Of a stretch of DNA of 64,000 nucleotides, positions 1 to 8,157 are shown in pieces. Origin of the DNA: Marinimicrococcus sp033875255. Lineage in GTDB: Bacteria; Pseudomonadota; Alphaproteobacteria; Geminicoccales; Geminicoccaceae. A program made the position numbers and the translations under genes. Position 1 is the stretch's first letter; each line of letters opens with the position of its first letter. The notes under the pieces were generated by a model, which saw only the letters and a program-made list of their open reading frames with translations, did no database searches and had not been told where the DNA came from. The DNA lies in the NCBI GenBank assembly GCA_033875255.1, contig JAWZSN010000002.1, forward strand, positions 186,001 to 250,000. Reading direction: 5' to 3'.

Positions 1-398
1 CCATGGACCGCGGTCGGCACGCTGCGCACCCGCATGTCCTCGATCACGAGATCGTGCTCGGCAGCACCGCTGAGCGCCCAGCCGCGCAGCACATGCCGGA
101 TCGCCGGATCGGGGCTGGGCGTGAAGTGGGTGCTGTGGGCGTTGTTCATGGTGACGATGTCGGGGGTCAGCGCCGGCCGCACATAGCCGTTGAAGTCGGT
201 GACGGCCGTGACCCCGCCGGCACTTTCCAGCAGGAAGCTCGAATGGCCGAGAAAGGTCAGGCGGACCGCCGCCGCGCCCGGCAGGGCGGCAGGCCAGGCG
301 CGCGCCGGAGCGGCCGCCACGGGAAAGCAGCCGGCGGCGAGCAGCGGCCGACCCGGCAGAGCCAGCACGAGAAGGAGCAGGAGACAGCGCAGCAGCAT
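1..398 (-). CDS. Secreted metallo-beta-lactamase-fold protein, N-terminal part only
   Basis: This gene runs off the left edge; about 132 N-terminal residues are visible. It opens with a hydrophobic leader (MLLRCLLLLLVLALP) ending in AAGC, which could be a signal peptidase I site or a weak lipobox. The mature part starts like UlaG/UPF0173-type metallo-hydrolases, with LTFLGHSSFLLES near residues 47-59. Where the family normally has HxHxDH, this protein reads NAHSTH (residues 86-91), so the first His and the Asp are replaced. A GGAG ribosome site precedes the ATG. It is divergent from the MFS gene. Fold assignment is fairly safe; substrate and activity are unknown, and the altered metal motif suggests a non-canonical or inactive centre. 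Confidence 0.75.
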   Translation of the reverse strand, partial: MLLRCLLLLLVLALPGRPLLAAGCFPVAAAPARAWPAALPGAAAVRLTFLGHSSFLLESAGGVTAVTDFNGYVRPALTPDIVTMNNAHSTHFTPSPDPAIRHVLRGWALSGAAEHDLVIEDMRVRSVPTAVH

Positions 399-504
399 GG
401 CGGATCTCCGCGGCCGTGGCAGAGGCGATCCTGCAGGATGCCGCATGGCCGCCCGCACGCAACCGCTATCGTCACCACGCTCGCGCTCGGCTAACAGGGA
501 TCGC

Positions 505-1710
505 ATGCAGCGGCTCTACAACAAGAACATCTCGGTCCTGGTCGTCTGCCAGGCCCTGTTCTTCATGTGCAACACGATCGTCATCAGCACGGCTCCGCTG
601 GTGGGTCTGCAATATGCGCCCGACCCCTCGCTGGCGACCGTGCCCTTGGGCGCCCAGTTCCTCGGCACCATGGCGGCCACCATGCCGGCCTCGCTGCTGA
701 TGAAGCGGGTCGGGCGCCGCGCCGGGCTGGCGCTGGGGATGCTGGTGGGGATCCTGGCGGGCCTGCTCGGCTGGCACGCCATCGAGGCGGGCAGCTTCCT
801 GCTGTTCTGCCTCTCGGGCGTGCTCTACGGCACGTTCTCGGCCTTCGGCCAGTATCTCCGCTTCACCGCTGCCGATGCCGCCGACGCCTCCTACCAGGAC
901 GATCTCGCCGCCCGCAGGGCGCGCGCCATCGCCATCGTGATGGCGGGCGGCGTGGTGGCGGCGGTGCTCGGGCCGGAGATCGCCAAGGCCACCCGCGAGC
1001 TCTTCGCCCCGGTCCTGTTCTCCGGCTCCTATCTCGCGGTGGCCCTGCTCTCGGCACTCTCGGTGGGGGCGATAGCGCTGCTCGATCTGCCGGCACCCGG
1101 TGTTGCCGAGCGGACCGCCGCCGGCCGGCCGATCGGCGTCATCCTGCGCCAGCCCGCGGCCATGGTGGCGGTGCTCGCCTCGCTGGTGGGCTACGTCACC
1201 ATGAACCTGCTCATGGTGGCCACCCCGCTCGCCATGCTGGCCTGCGGCCACGAGTTCGACGACAGCGCCTTCGTCATCCAGTGGCACGTGGTGGGCATGT
1301 TCGTGCCGAGCTTCTTCACCGGCAGGCTGATCGCCCGCTTCGGCGTGCAGCGGATCATCCTGGCCGGCGTGGCGATCAACGTGGTTTGCGTCGCCACCGC
1401 GTTCAGCGGGCTCGAGGTCGCGCATTTCGCGGCCTCGCTGTTCCTGCTGGGGATCGGCTGGAACTTCCTCTTTCTCGGCGGCACCAGCCTGCTCACCGGC
1501 TGCCACACCCCGGCCGAGAAGGCCAAGGTGCAGGGGATCAACGATCTCGTGGTGTTTTCCTCGGTGGCCGCCTCGGCGAGCTTCTCGGGCCTGCTCCACG
1601 ATCTCGTGGGCTGGCACATGATGAATCTCCTGGCCCTTCCCGGCCTTCTTCTGGTGGCCGCCCTCGTTCTTTTTCAACGCCGCGCCGTCCCGGCCGCCCG
1701 GGCGGCCTGA
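505..1710 (+). CDS. MFS transporter
   Basis: A 401-residue inner-membrane carrier of the major facilitator superfamily, with about twelve hydrophobic segments spread along the whole length. The loop LLMKRVGRRAGLALG (near residue 70) fits the MFS motif A between helices 2 and 3. The chosen ATG has AGGGA five bases upstream; longer in-frame starts would run back through the divergent gene's start region and add Arg-rich sequence without membrane character. Substrate is not readable from sequence. It stands alone, with about 106 bp separating it from the divergent metallo-hydrolase gene. Nothing nearby links it to a pathway. Confidence 0.85.
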   Translation: MQRLYNKNISVLVVCQALFFMCNTIVISTAPLVGLQYAPDPSLATVPLGAQFLGTMAATMPASLLMKRVGRRAGLALGMLVGILAGLLGWHAIEAGSFLLFCLSGVLYGTFSAFGQYLRFTAADAADASYQDDLAARRARAIAIVMAGGVVAAVLGPEIAKATRELFAPVLFSGSYLAVALLSALSVGAIALLDLPAPGVAERTAAGRPIGVILRQPAAMVAVLASLVGYVTMNLLMVATPLAMLACGHEFDDSAFVIQWHVVGMFVPSFFTGRLIARFGVQRIILAGVAINVVCVATAFSGLEVAHFAASLFLLGIGWNFLFLGGTSLLTGCHTPAEKAKVQGINDLVVFSSVAASASFSGLLHDLVGWHMMNLLALPGLLLVAALVLFQRRAVPAARAA

Positions 1711-1757
1711 GCTACCGGGGCGGCGCCTGCCATTAGATCCAGCAAGGGATATTGCCG

Positions 1758-2096
1758 ATGCGCAGATTTCTTCTGGCGGCGTTGCCCGCCGCAACGTTGC
1801 TCTCCGGCTGCCTCGTCACGAGCCAGGTGGGGCAGGGGCCGATCACGCTGAGCCCCGGTGTCGAGGCTCTCTACCAGCGGTATCTCGACACGGACGAGCC
1901 GATGGCATTCGCCGTCACCGCCGACGGCAGCGGGGCCAGCTACTACTACTGCCCCGACCGCTACGGCTGCCGCGGCACCGAGAGAAGCAGCGCGGTGCAG
2001 CTCTGCCAGAAGAACTTCGGCAGGCCCTGCTATATCTACGACCACCTGGGCGAGGTGATCTGGCGGGAGGATCTGCCGCCGCTCCCCGAGGGCTGA
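1758..2096 (+). CDS. Small lipoprotein of unknown function
   Basis: A 112-residue protein with a short signal sequence (MRRFLLAALPAATLLSGC) ending in a clear LSGC lipobox, so the Cys at residue 18 is probably lipidated and the protein membrane-anchored. The mature part is rich in Tyr and holds two Cys pairs (YYYCPDRYGCRG and LCQKNFGRPCYIYD) that could form disulfides in the periplasm. I do not recognise a named domain. The ATG at 1758 is preferred to a TTG two codons earlier because GGGAT lies seven bases upstream of it. Its end lies eight bases from the end of the convergent glycerate kinase gene. Confidence 0.75.
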   Translation: MRRFLLAALPAATLLSGCLVTSQVGQGPITLSPGVEALYQRYLDTDEPMAFAVTADGSGASYYYCPDRYGCRGTERSSAVQLCQKNFGRPCYIYDHLGEVIWREDLPPLPEG

Positions 2097-2103
2097 CCGG
2101 CGC

Positions 2104-3372
2104 TCAGCCTGCGATCACGATCGCCCGGAAGTCGTTGACGTTGGTGAGGGTCGGCCCGGTCACGAGCTGATCCCCCAGCGTCTCGAAAAAGCCGTGCCCG
2201 TCGTTCTCGGCGAGGGACGCCTTGGCGCTCACGCCGAGGGCGGCGGCGCGCGCCAGCGTGTCGGGCAGGACGAAGGCGCCCGCCACCTCCTCCGCGCCGT
2301 CGACGCCATCGGTATCGCCGGCGACGGCGCTGACCCCCTCGAGCCCGCCCAGCTCCACGGCGAGGCCCAGCAGGAACTCGACATTGCGGCCGCCGCGGCC
2401 GCCGCCCCGCACCGTCACCGTGGTCTCGCCGCCCGACAGCAGCACGCAGGGCCGGGCGGCCGGCTGGCCGTGCCGCACCACCTGGCGGGCGATGCCGGCC
2501 ATCACCCGTGCCACCTCGCGGGCCTCGCCCTCGATGGCGTCGCCCAGGATCAGCGGCTCGTAGCCGGCCGCACGGGCGATTCCGGCCGCCGCCTCCAGCG
2601 CGCCTTGCGGCGTGGCGATCATCACCGTCTCGGCGGAGGCCAGCCTGGGATCGCCGGGCTTGGGGGTCTCCTCGGCCGCTTGCTCGAGGTGGCGGATCGC
2701 CGCTGCCGGCTCGGTGATGCCGTATTTGTGCAGGATCGCCAGGGCGTCGGCGAAGCTGGTCGGGTCCGGCACGGTCGGACCCGAGCCGATCACCGAGGGA
2801 TCGTCGCCTGGCACGTCGGAGATCATCAGCGCCACCAGACGCGCCGGATGCGCCGCCGCGGCGAGCCTGCCGCCCTTGATGGCGGAAAGGTGCTTTCGCA
2901 CGCAGTTCATCTCGTTGATGTTGGCGCCGGAGCGCAGCAGGGCGCGGTTCACCGCCTGCTTGTCCTCCAGCGTCAGGCCCGGGGCGGGAAGGGCCAGCAG
3001 GGAGGAGGCGCCGCCCGAGACCAGGGCAATCACCAGATCGTCCGGTCCCAGACCGCGGACCATCTCGAGGATGCGGGCGGCTGCCGCACGGCCGGCCTCG
3101 TCGGGTACGGGATGGGCGGCCTCGACGATCTCGATCTGCCGGCAGGGCACGGCATGCCCGTAGCGGGTCACCACCAGCCCCTCGAGCGGGCCGCCCTGCC
3201 AGTGCTCCTCGAGCGCGCGGGCCATCGCGGCCGAGGCCTTGCCGGCGCCGATCACCAGGGTCCGGCCACGCGGCGGGGCGGGCAGGTGTGCCGGCACCAC
3301 GCGGGCCGGGTCGGCGGCCGCTACCGCCGCGTCGAACATCGCGCGCAACAGCCGCTTGCGTTCCTGGCTCAT
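2104..3372 (-). CDS. Glycerate 2-kinase (TtuD/GckA, MOFRL family)
   Basis: A 422-residue cytosolic enzyme of the glycerate 2-kinase family, once called hydroxypyruvate reductase TtuD, which phosphorylates D-glycerate to 2-phosphoglycerate. The N-terminal GckA domain shows VIGAGKASAAMA (near residue 40), LVSGGASSLL (near 118) and ISDVPGDDPSVIGSGPT (near 185), with the C-terminal MOFRL domain carrying LLSGGETTVTVRGGGRGGRN. The full length matches the family. The ATG at 3372 is preceded by AAGGGGGATC; upstream in-frame starts enter the divergent EF-hand gene's promoter and lack such a site. The LtnD/GlxR-type dehydrogenase three kilobases downstream could supply glycerate, but the two genes are not co-transcribed. 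Confidence 0.9.
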   Translation of the reverse strand: MSQERKRLLRAMFDAAVAAADPARVVPAHLPAPPRGRTLVIGAGKASAAMARALEEHWQGGPLEGLVVTRYGHAVPCRQIEIVEAAHPVPDEAGRAAAARILEMVRGLGPDDLVIALVSGGASSLLALPAPGLTLEDKQAVNRALLRSGANINEMNCVRKHLSAIKGGRLAAAAHPARLVALMISDVPGDDPSVIGSGPTVPDPTSFADALAILHKYGITEPAAAIRHLEQAAEETPKPGDPRLASAETVMIATPQGALEAAAGIARAAGYEPLILGDAIEGEAREVARVMAGIARQVVRHGQPAARPCVLLSGGETTVTVRGGGRGGRNVEFLLGLAVELGGLEGVSAVAGDTDGVDGAEEVAGAFVLPDTLARAAALGVSAKASLAENDGHGFFETLGDQLVTGPTLTNVNDFRAIVIAG

Positions 3373-3535
3373 CGTGATCCCCCTTTGTCGCCCGAGCGCC
3401 GCGAGACTGCCCCGCCGTCCCTCGTCCTGCAATCGACAGCGAGAAAATTTCGACCCCGGGCGAAGGATCCGCCTGGCTCGCCCGTTGAAGATACGGAAGG
3501 CCGGCCACGAAGGCGGGCCGTTCGAGGAGAACGAC

Positions 3536-3871
3536 ATGCGACGCAACAGCCTCATCGCCGTCATGGCCCTCGCCCTCGCGTCCGGTTCTGCCGGCGTGGC
3601 TCTGGCCCAGGACGGGGGCAAGGAGCGCGGCCGCGGCATGATGGACCGGATCGACGCCAACAAGGACGGGGTGATCGAGCGCAGCGAGGTCGACGCGCAC
3701 CGTCAAGCGGCGTTCAAGGAGCTCGACAAGGACGGCAACGGCAGCCTCAGCTTCGATGAGTTCAACGCCCGCGCCGACCGGATGTTCGAGCGCATGGACC
3801 GCGACGGCGACGGAAAGATCACCAAGGAGGAGATGCCCCGGCGCCATGGCCGTGGCGGCGACAAGGGCTGA
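3536..3871 (+). CDS. Exported EF-hand calcium-binding protein
   Basis: A 111-residue protein with an N-terminal signal peptide (cleavage likely after VALAQ, near residue 25) and three EF-hand loops: residues 40-51, 64-75 and 88-99. Each has Asp at loop position 1, Gly at position 6 and Glu at position 12, so all three should bind calcium. It probably acts in the periplasm. The ATG is preceded by GAGGAGAACGAC. It lies 16 bp upstream of the ECF sigma gene and may be transcribed with it; small EF-hand proteins beside ECF sigma and metal-sensor genes are common in alphaproteobacteria. A role in calcium or metal buffering is inference. Confidence 0.85.
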   Translation: MRRNSLIAVMALALASGSAGVALAQDGGKERGRGMMDRIDANKDGVIERSEVDAHRQAAFKELDKDGNGSLSFDEFNARADRMFERMDRDGDGKITKEEMPRRHGRGGDKG

Positions 3872-3887
3872 GTGACGGGCAGCGCCC

Positions 3888-4448
3888 ATGGAGGGAGGTG
3901 CCGAGGAGGAGGACATGCTCCTCGCCGCGGCCGGGCGGGGCGAGGGGGCGGCTTTCCGCCGCCTCGCCGAGCGCCACGCCGACCGCGCCTTCGCCGTGGC
4001 GCTGCGCATCACCGGCCGTCGCAGCGACGCCGAGGACGTGGTCCAGGAGGCGTTCTTGCGCACCTGGCAACATGCGGCCCGCTGGCGGCCGGGGCGGGCG
4101 CGCTTCTCCACCTGGCTGCACCGGGTGGTGGTGAATGTCTGCCTCGACCGCGCCCGTGCCGCCGCCCGGGAGCGTCCCGTGCCGGTGGAGGCCGCCATCG
4201 AGCTTGCCGACCCGGCGCCCGGTGCCGAGGACCGGCTGGCGCTGCAGGAGCGCGAGCGGGCGGTGCTTGAGGCGGTGCGGGCCCTGCCGGAGCGGCAGCG
4301 CGCCGCCCTGGCGCTGGTCCATGCAGGCGGGCTCGGGCAGGCGGAGGTGGCCGAGGTGCTCGAGCTTTCGGTGGGGGCGGTGGAATCGCTGCTCTCGCGG
4401 GCCCGGCGCAGCCTGCGCGAGCGCCTCGCCACGGCGGAGGAGCGGTGA
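3888..4448 (+). CDS. ECF-type RNA polymerase sigma factor
   Basis: A 186-residue extracytoplasmic-function sigma factor. Region 2 spans about residues 22-90, with the conserved DAEDVVQEAFLRTW core-binding helix and the FSTWLHRVVVNVCLDR promoter-melting segment. Region 4 spans about 125-180, with LPERQRAALALVHAGG and the DNA-reading helix VGAVESLLSRARRSLRERL. It is followed, with a one-base TGATG overlap, by a 99-residue membrane protein and then a periplasmic metal-sensor-like protein. This is the gene set of CnrH-CnrY-CnrX type systems, so the sigma factor is probably held inactive by the second gene and released by a signal sensed by the third. The inducing signal is unknown. Confidence 0.9.
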   Translation: MEGGAEEEDMLLAAAGRGEGAAFRRLAERHADRAFAVALRITGRRSDAEDVVQEAFLRTWQHAARWRPGRARFSTWLHRVVVNVCLDRARAAARERPVPVEAAIELADPAPGAEDRLALQERERAVLEAVRALPERQRAALALVHAGGLGQAEVAEVLELSVGAVESLLSRARRSLRERLATAEER

Positions 4449-4747
4449 TGCACGAGAAGGAACTGGATGCCCTCCTGGACCGGGCGTTGGGGCCGGAGCC
4501 GGCGCCCGCGGCGCTGCAGAGGCGGCTGGCCGGGATCCCGGTGGAGCACCCGCGCAGGGCGGGGTTGCTGGCCGGTTGGCTGGGCGGCCGCGGTCTCGCC
4601 GCCGGCGGACTTGCCGCCATGGCGGCGGCGGCGCTGCTGGGGTTCTGGCTCGGCAGCACCAGTCTGGCGCCGGTCATGGAGCTGGAGGAGGGCGAGCTGG
4701 TGACGCTGGCCTTCGGGCCCGACCTCGGGGAGATGGACCTGCCATGA
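4448..4747 (+). CDS. Small single-span membrane protein, probable anti-sigma factor
   Basis: A 99-residue protein with a cytoplasmic N-terminal part (about 50 residues), one transmembrane segment (about 54-75, LAAGGLAAMAAAALLGFWLG) and a short acidic periplasmic tail. Its start overlaps the sigma-factor stop by one base and its own stop overlaps the next gene's start by four, so all three are translationally coupled. The size, topology and position match small anti-sigma factors such as CnrY, although I cannot show sequence homology. The function rests on context. Confidence 0.65.
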   Translation: MHEKELDALLDRALGPEPAPAALQRRLAGIPVEHPRRAGLLAGWLGGRGLAAGGLAAMAAAALLGFWLGSTSLAPVMELEEGELVTLAFGPDLGEMDLP

Positions 4748-5193
4748 CGATTCGCGGCCGTTGGGCCTGGGCGGTCCTGGCGCTGCTGGTGCTCTCGCTG
4801 GGCGCCAACCTGCTGATCGCCGGGATTTCCGCGGGGCGGCATTTCGCCGGGCCGCGGATGATGGGAGCGCATCACGGGCGCAGCCTCGTCGGCGGCTTGC
4901 CGGAGGAGGCCCGCGAGGCGGTGCGCGACGCCTTCGCCGAGCGGGGCCCCGAGCTGCGCCGACGCCTCGCCGCCACACGCGAGGCGAGCGAGCGGGCGCT
5001 GGCGCTGCTGCGCGCACCGGAGCTGGACGAGGCGGCGCTGGCCACCGCCTTCGCGACGCTGCGGTCGCGCTCCGGCGACGCCCAGGCGCTGGTGCACGAG
5101 GCGCTGGCCGAGGGGGCCCGCAACCTTCCGCCCGGGGCGCGGGCGCAATGGCGTCCGCGGATGCTGGCGGGCGGGCCACGGCGCGGATACTGA
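4744..5193 (+). CDS. Periplasmic heavy-metal sensor-like protein (CnrX/ZraP/CpxP-like)
   Basis: A 149-residue protein anchored by one N-terminal transmembrane segment (residues 8-30) with a highly helical periplasmic domain rich in Arg, Glu and Ala. The domain begins with a Met/His patch (MMGAHHGRS), continues with LPEEAREAVRDAF and ends near a proline-containing RNLPPGARAQWRPRML segment, the plan of the metal-resistance (PF13801-like) family. It is coupled by ATGA to the presumed anti-sigma gene. By analogy with CnrX it would sense metal or envelope stress and signal through the membrane. The metal, if any, cannot be named from sequence. Confidence 0.75.
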   Translation: MTIRGRWAWAVLALLVLSLGANLLIAGISAGRHFAGPRMMGAHHGRSLVGGLPEEAREAVRDAFAERGPELRRRLAATREASERALALLRAPELDEAALATAFATLRSRSGDAQALVHEALAEGARNLPPGARAQWRPRMLAGGPRRGY

Positions 5194-5264
5194 GCCAGAC
5201 CGAGCTTTCGCCGCACTCCAGCCGCCGCTAGCATGGCGCCGGCAGCGGGCGAGAGGAGTGCGGG

Positions 5265-6116
5265 ATGCGGATCGCCGTCATCCAGATGAACTCGGGCGAC
5301 GACAAGGCCGCGAATATCGAGCAGGCGCGCCACCTGGTCGGCCAGGCGGTGCGTGAGGACCGCCCCGACATGGTGGTGCTGCCCGAGGTGTGGGCGCACA
5401 TGGGCGGCTCCTCGGCATCGCGTCGCGCCTCGGGCGAGATCCTGCCGGGCAGCGGGGCCCAGCCCGGAGGCGAGGCCCAGCCCGGAGGCGAGGCGTGGAC
5501 GGCGCTGCGCGACATGGCCCGCGAGCACGGCGTCTTCGTTCATGGCGGCAGCATTTTCGAGCGCGACGGCGAGGCGCTCTACAACACCACGGTGGCGTTC
5601 GACCGCGACGGCCGCGAGCTTGCCCGCTACCGCAAGATCCATCTCTTCGACATCACCACGCCCGACGGCCGCGACTATCGTGAGTCGAGTCTCGTGGGCC
5701 GCGGCGAGGGCATCGTCACCTACGAGGCCGACGGCGTGCGGATCGGCTGCACCATCTGCTACGACCTGCGCTTCGGCGAGCTCTACCGGCTGCTGGCCGA
5801 GGCCGGCGCCAGGGTCATCATGGTGCCCTCCGCCTTCACGCTGCAAACCGGCAAGGATCACTGGGAGGTCCTGCTGCGGGCGCGCGCCATCGAGACCCAG
5901 ACCTACATGGTGGCGGCCGCCCAGTGGGGCGCCTTCCCCTCGGGCGACGGGGTGCGCCACAACTGGGGCCACTCGATGATCGTCGATCCCTGGGGGCACG
6001 TCCTGGCCCAGGCGCGCGACGGCCGGGGCTTTGCCACCGCGCGCATCGATCTTCCCTATCTCGAGAAGGTGCGTGGCAACCTGCCGGTGCACCGCCACCG
6101 GGTGCTGCGCGGCTGA
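5265..6116 (+). CDS. Carbon-nitrogen hydrolase (nitrilase superfamily, Nit/omega-amidase-like)
   Basis: A 283-residue cytosolic hydrolase with the complete nitrilase-superfamily triad: Glu41 (LPEVW), Lys124 (YRKIHLFD) and Cys165 (GCTICYDLRF). The YRKIHLF and ICYDLRFGELYR signatures place it with the Nit/omega-amidase branch that hydrolyses small amides such as alpha-ketoglutaramate or deaminated glutathione, rather than with true nitrilases. Residues 65-76 are a perfect hexapeptide duplication (AQPGGE twice) from an 18-bp tandem repeat at 5457-5492, placed in a surface loop before the helix around residue 78. It is followed 32 bp later by the dehydrogenase gene. The exact amide substrate is unknown. 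Confidence 0.9.
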   Translation: MRIAVIQMNSGDDKAANIEQARHLVGQAVREDRPDMVVLPEVWAHMGGSSASRRASGEILPGSGAQPGGEAQPGGEAWTALRDMAREHGVFVHGGSIFERDGEALYNTTVAFDRDGRELARYRKIHLFDITTPDGRDYRESSLVGRGEGIVTYEADGVRIGCTICYDLRFGELYRLLAEAGARVIMVPSAFTLQTGKDHWEVLLRARAIETQTYMVAAAQWGAFPSGDGVRHNWGHSMIVDPWGHVLAQARDGRGFATARIDLPYLEKVRGNLPVHRHRVLRG

Positions 6117-6148
6117 GCGCGGCCCGGCCACCCCATGAGGAGAGCTTG

Positions 6149-7036
6149 ATGACGATCGGCTTCATCGGTCTGGGTGCCATGGGCTTGCCGATGGCGGTCA
6201 ACCTCCTGAAGGCGGGCATGAGCGTGCGCGGCTTCGACGTGGCGCCGGCTTCCATGGAGGCGCTGACCGAGGCGGGCGGCACGGCCGCCGCCGATCCCGC
6301 CGACGCCGCCGGGGCGGCCTCGCTGCTGATCGTCATGGTGGCGACCGCCCAGCAGGTGGAGAGCGTGCTCTTTGGCGAGGCGGGCGCCGTCGCGGTCCTG
6401 CCACAAGGCGCTACCGTCGTCCTCAACAGCACGGTGCCGCCCTCCTTCGCCAGGAGCCTCGCCGCCCGCCTCGAGGAGACCGGCCACCTGCTCCTCGACG
6501 CGCCGGTCTCCGGCGGCCAGGTGGGCGCGCAGGGCGGCAAGCTCACCATCATGGCCTCGGGCTGCGAGGCGGCGTTCGCCGCTGCCGGGACGGCCCTCGA
6601 GGTGGTGGCCGGCAAGGTCTACCGGCTGGGTGCCGAGCCCGGCATCGGCTCCTCGGTCAAGATGGTCAACCAGCTCCTGGCCGGGGTGCACATCGCCGCC
6701 GCCTGCGAGGCCATGGCGCTGGGCACCCGGGCCGGCGCCGATCCCGCCACGCTCTACGAGGTGATCTCCAACAGCGCTGGCAACTCCTGGATGTTCACCA
6801 ACCGCGTGCCACACATCCTCGAGCGCGACTTCACGCCGCTCTCGGCCGTCGAGATCTTCGTCAAGGATCTGGGCATCGTGCTGGATACCGGCCGCGAGCT
6901 GCGCTTTCCCCTGCCGCTTTCGGCGGCAGCCCACCAGCAGTTCCTCGGCGCCGCGGCGGCAGGCCTCGGGCGCGAGGACGATTCGGCGGTGGTCAAGGTC
7001 TACGAGAAGCTGGCGGGCATCGAGGTCAAGGGCTGA
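6149..7036 (+). CDS. Beta-hydroxyacid dehydrogenase (LtnD / tartronate semialdehyde reductase-like)
   Basis: A 295-residue NAD(P)-dependent dehydrogenase of the 3-hydroxyisobutyrate / 2-hydroxy-3-oxopropionate family. The N-terminal Rossmann fold opens with IGFIGLGAMGLPMA. The substrate-site motif DAPVSGGQVGAQGG lies at 118-130, and the catalytic lysine is Lys171 in GSSVKMVNQLL. The late segment VEIFVKDLGIVLDTGR resembles L-threonate dehydrogenase LtnD as well as tartronate semialdehyde reductase GlxR, and I cannot separate the two. Glycerate made by a GlxR activity could be used by the glycerate 2-kinase in this window. It is probably transcribed with the nitrilase-family gene before it and the AI-2E family permease after it (5 bp gap). 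Confidence 0.87.
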   Translation: MTIGFIGLGAMGLPMAVNLLKAGMSVRGFDVAPASMEALTEAGGTAAADPADAAGAASLLIVMVATAQQVESVLFGEAGAVAVLPQGATVVLNSTVPPSFARSLAARLEETGHLLLDAPVSGGQVGAQGGKLTIMASGCEAAFAAAGTALEVVAGKVYRLGAEPGIGSSVKMVNQLLAGVHIAAACEAMALGTRAGADPATLYEVISNSAGNSWMFTNRVPHILERDFTPLSAVEIFVKDLGIVLDTGRELRFPLPLSAAAHQQFLGAAAAGLGREDDSAVVKVYEKLAGIEVKG

Positions 7037-7041
7037 GCGCG

Positions 7042-8157
7042 GTGAGGAACGGGCGTCCCGAGCCTCTGCGGATCTGGGTCGACGACCGGGTCGAGCTGGC
7101 CATCGGCATCGCCGCCATCGCGGTGCTGGTGGTGGGCTGCTTTCTCGTGCTGCGGCCGTTTCTGGGCGCGCTCTTGTGGGGGGTCATCCTCGCCTACTCG
7201 ACCTGGCCGATCTGCCGCCGCCTCACCGAGATGCTCGGCGGGCGCCGGAGCCTTGCGGCCCTTTTGATGACGCTCCTGCTGGCGGCGGCCTTCGTGCTGC
7301 CGATCGTGCTGGTCGGCACCAGTGCCGCCGACGGCGTCGTGCGGCTCTCGGAGATCGTCCGCCAGCTCTTCGCCTTCGGCCCGCCGATACCGCCCGCCTG
7401 GCTCGACGGCATTCCCGTCATTGGCGGCTTCCTGCACACGCTCTGGCTCGAGCTGGTGACCAACACCCGCGGCCTCGCCGAGGTGCTCCAGCCCTATCTG
7501 GCGGCGATCCGCGATTTTGCGATCACGCTGGCGGTGGGCGTCGGCGGCGGGCTGCTGGAGATGACCCTCAGCGTGATCGCCACCTTCTTCTTCTATCGCG
7601 ACGGCGAGGCCTTCATCCGCCGCGCCCGGGAGGTCGGCGAGCGGATCGTCGGCGAGCGCACCCAGCATCTTCTCGACGTCGCCGGCAAGACCGTCCTGGG
7701 CGTCGTCTACGGCATCGTCGGCACGGCCATCGTCCAGGCTCTCCTGGCCACCATCGGCTATGCCGTCACCGGCCTCAACGGGGCGCTGGCGCTGGGCTTT
7801 ATCACCTTCTTCCTGGCCCTTGTGCCGATGGGCCCGCCGCTGGTCTGGATCCCCGTCTCGATCTGGCTGTTCACCGAGGACCGCTGGGGCATGGCGCTGT
7901 TCATGGCGCTTTGGGGGACCTTCGCGATCAGCGGCGTCGACAATGTGGTGCGGCCATGGCTCATCAGCCGCGGCTCCAGCATGTCGTTCCTCATGGTGTT
8001 CCTGGGCGTGGTCGGCGGGGCGCTGGCCTTCGGCTTTCTCGGGCTCTTCCTGGGGCCGGTGCTCCTTGCGCTGGGCACGGCGGTGCTGGGCTACTGGATC
8101 AGCGCCGAGGATGGCTCGGGCGCGCCACCGCCAGAGGGCGGCATTCCGGCAAATTGA
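7042..8157 (+). CDS. AI-2E family transporter (PerM/TqsA-like membrane protein)
   Basis: A 371-residue polytopic inner-membrane protein of the AI-2 exporter superfamily. It has a hydrophobic pair near residues 18-55 (FLVLRPFLGALLWGVILAYS), a segment at 70-90, a periplasmic stretch rich in Pro near 110-125, and a C-terminal membrane bundle with the family landmarks GLNGALALGFITFF and PMGPPLVWIPVS. Members export small molecules or form Na+/H+-type carriers, and the substrate is rarely known. It starts with GTG five bases after the dehydrogenase stop. Its stop codon sits inside an inverted repeat that may belong to the promoter of the next operon. Confidence 0.85.
   Translation: MRNGRPEPLRIWVDDRVELAIGIAAIAVLVVGCFLVLRPFLGALLWGVILAYSTWPICRRLTEMLGGRRSLAALLMTLLLAAAFVLPIVLVGTSAADGVVRLSEIVRQLFAFGPPIPPAWLDGIPVIGGFLHTLWLELVTNTRGLAEVLQPYLAAIRDFAITLAVGVGGGLLEMTLSVIATFFFYRDGEAFIRRAREVGERIVGERTQHLLDVAGKTVLGVVYGIVGTAIVQALLATIGYAVTGLNGALALGFITFFLALVPMGPPLVWIPVSIWLFTEDRWGMALFMALWGTFAISGVDNVVRPWLISRGSSMSFLMVFLGVVGGALAFGFLGLFLGPVLLALGTAVLGYWISAEDGSGAPPPEGGIPAN

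Noticed and set aside
190..504. N-terminal extension of the first MFS gene
   Set aside because: Would overlap the divergent metallo-hydrolase gene and add 105 Arg-rich residues; ATG 505 has a ribosome site and precedes the first helix.
2036..5179. 1047-codon open frame on the minus strand
   Set aside because: It crosses several well-supported genes in other frames, is Arg/Gly/Pro-rich without domain motifs, and is a by-product of high GC; only the glycerate kinase in another minus frame is real.
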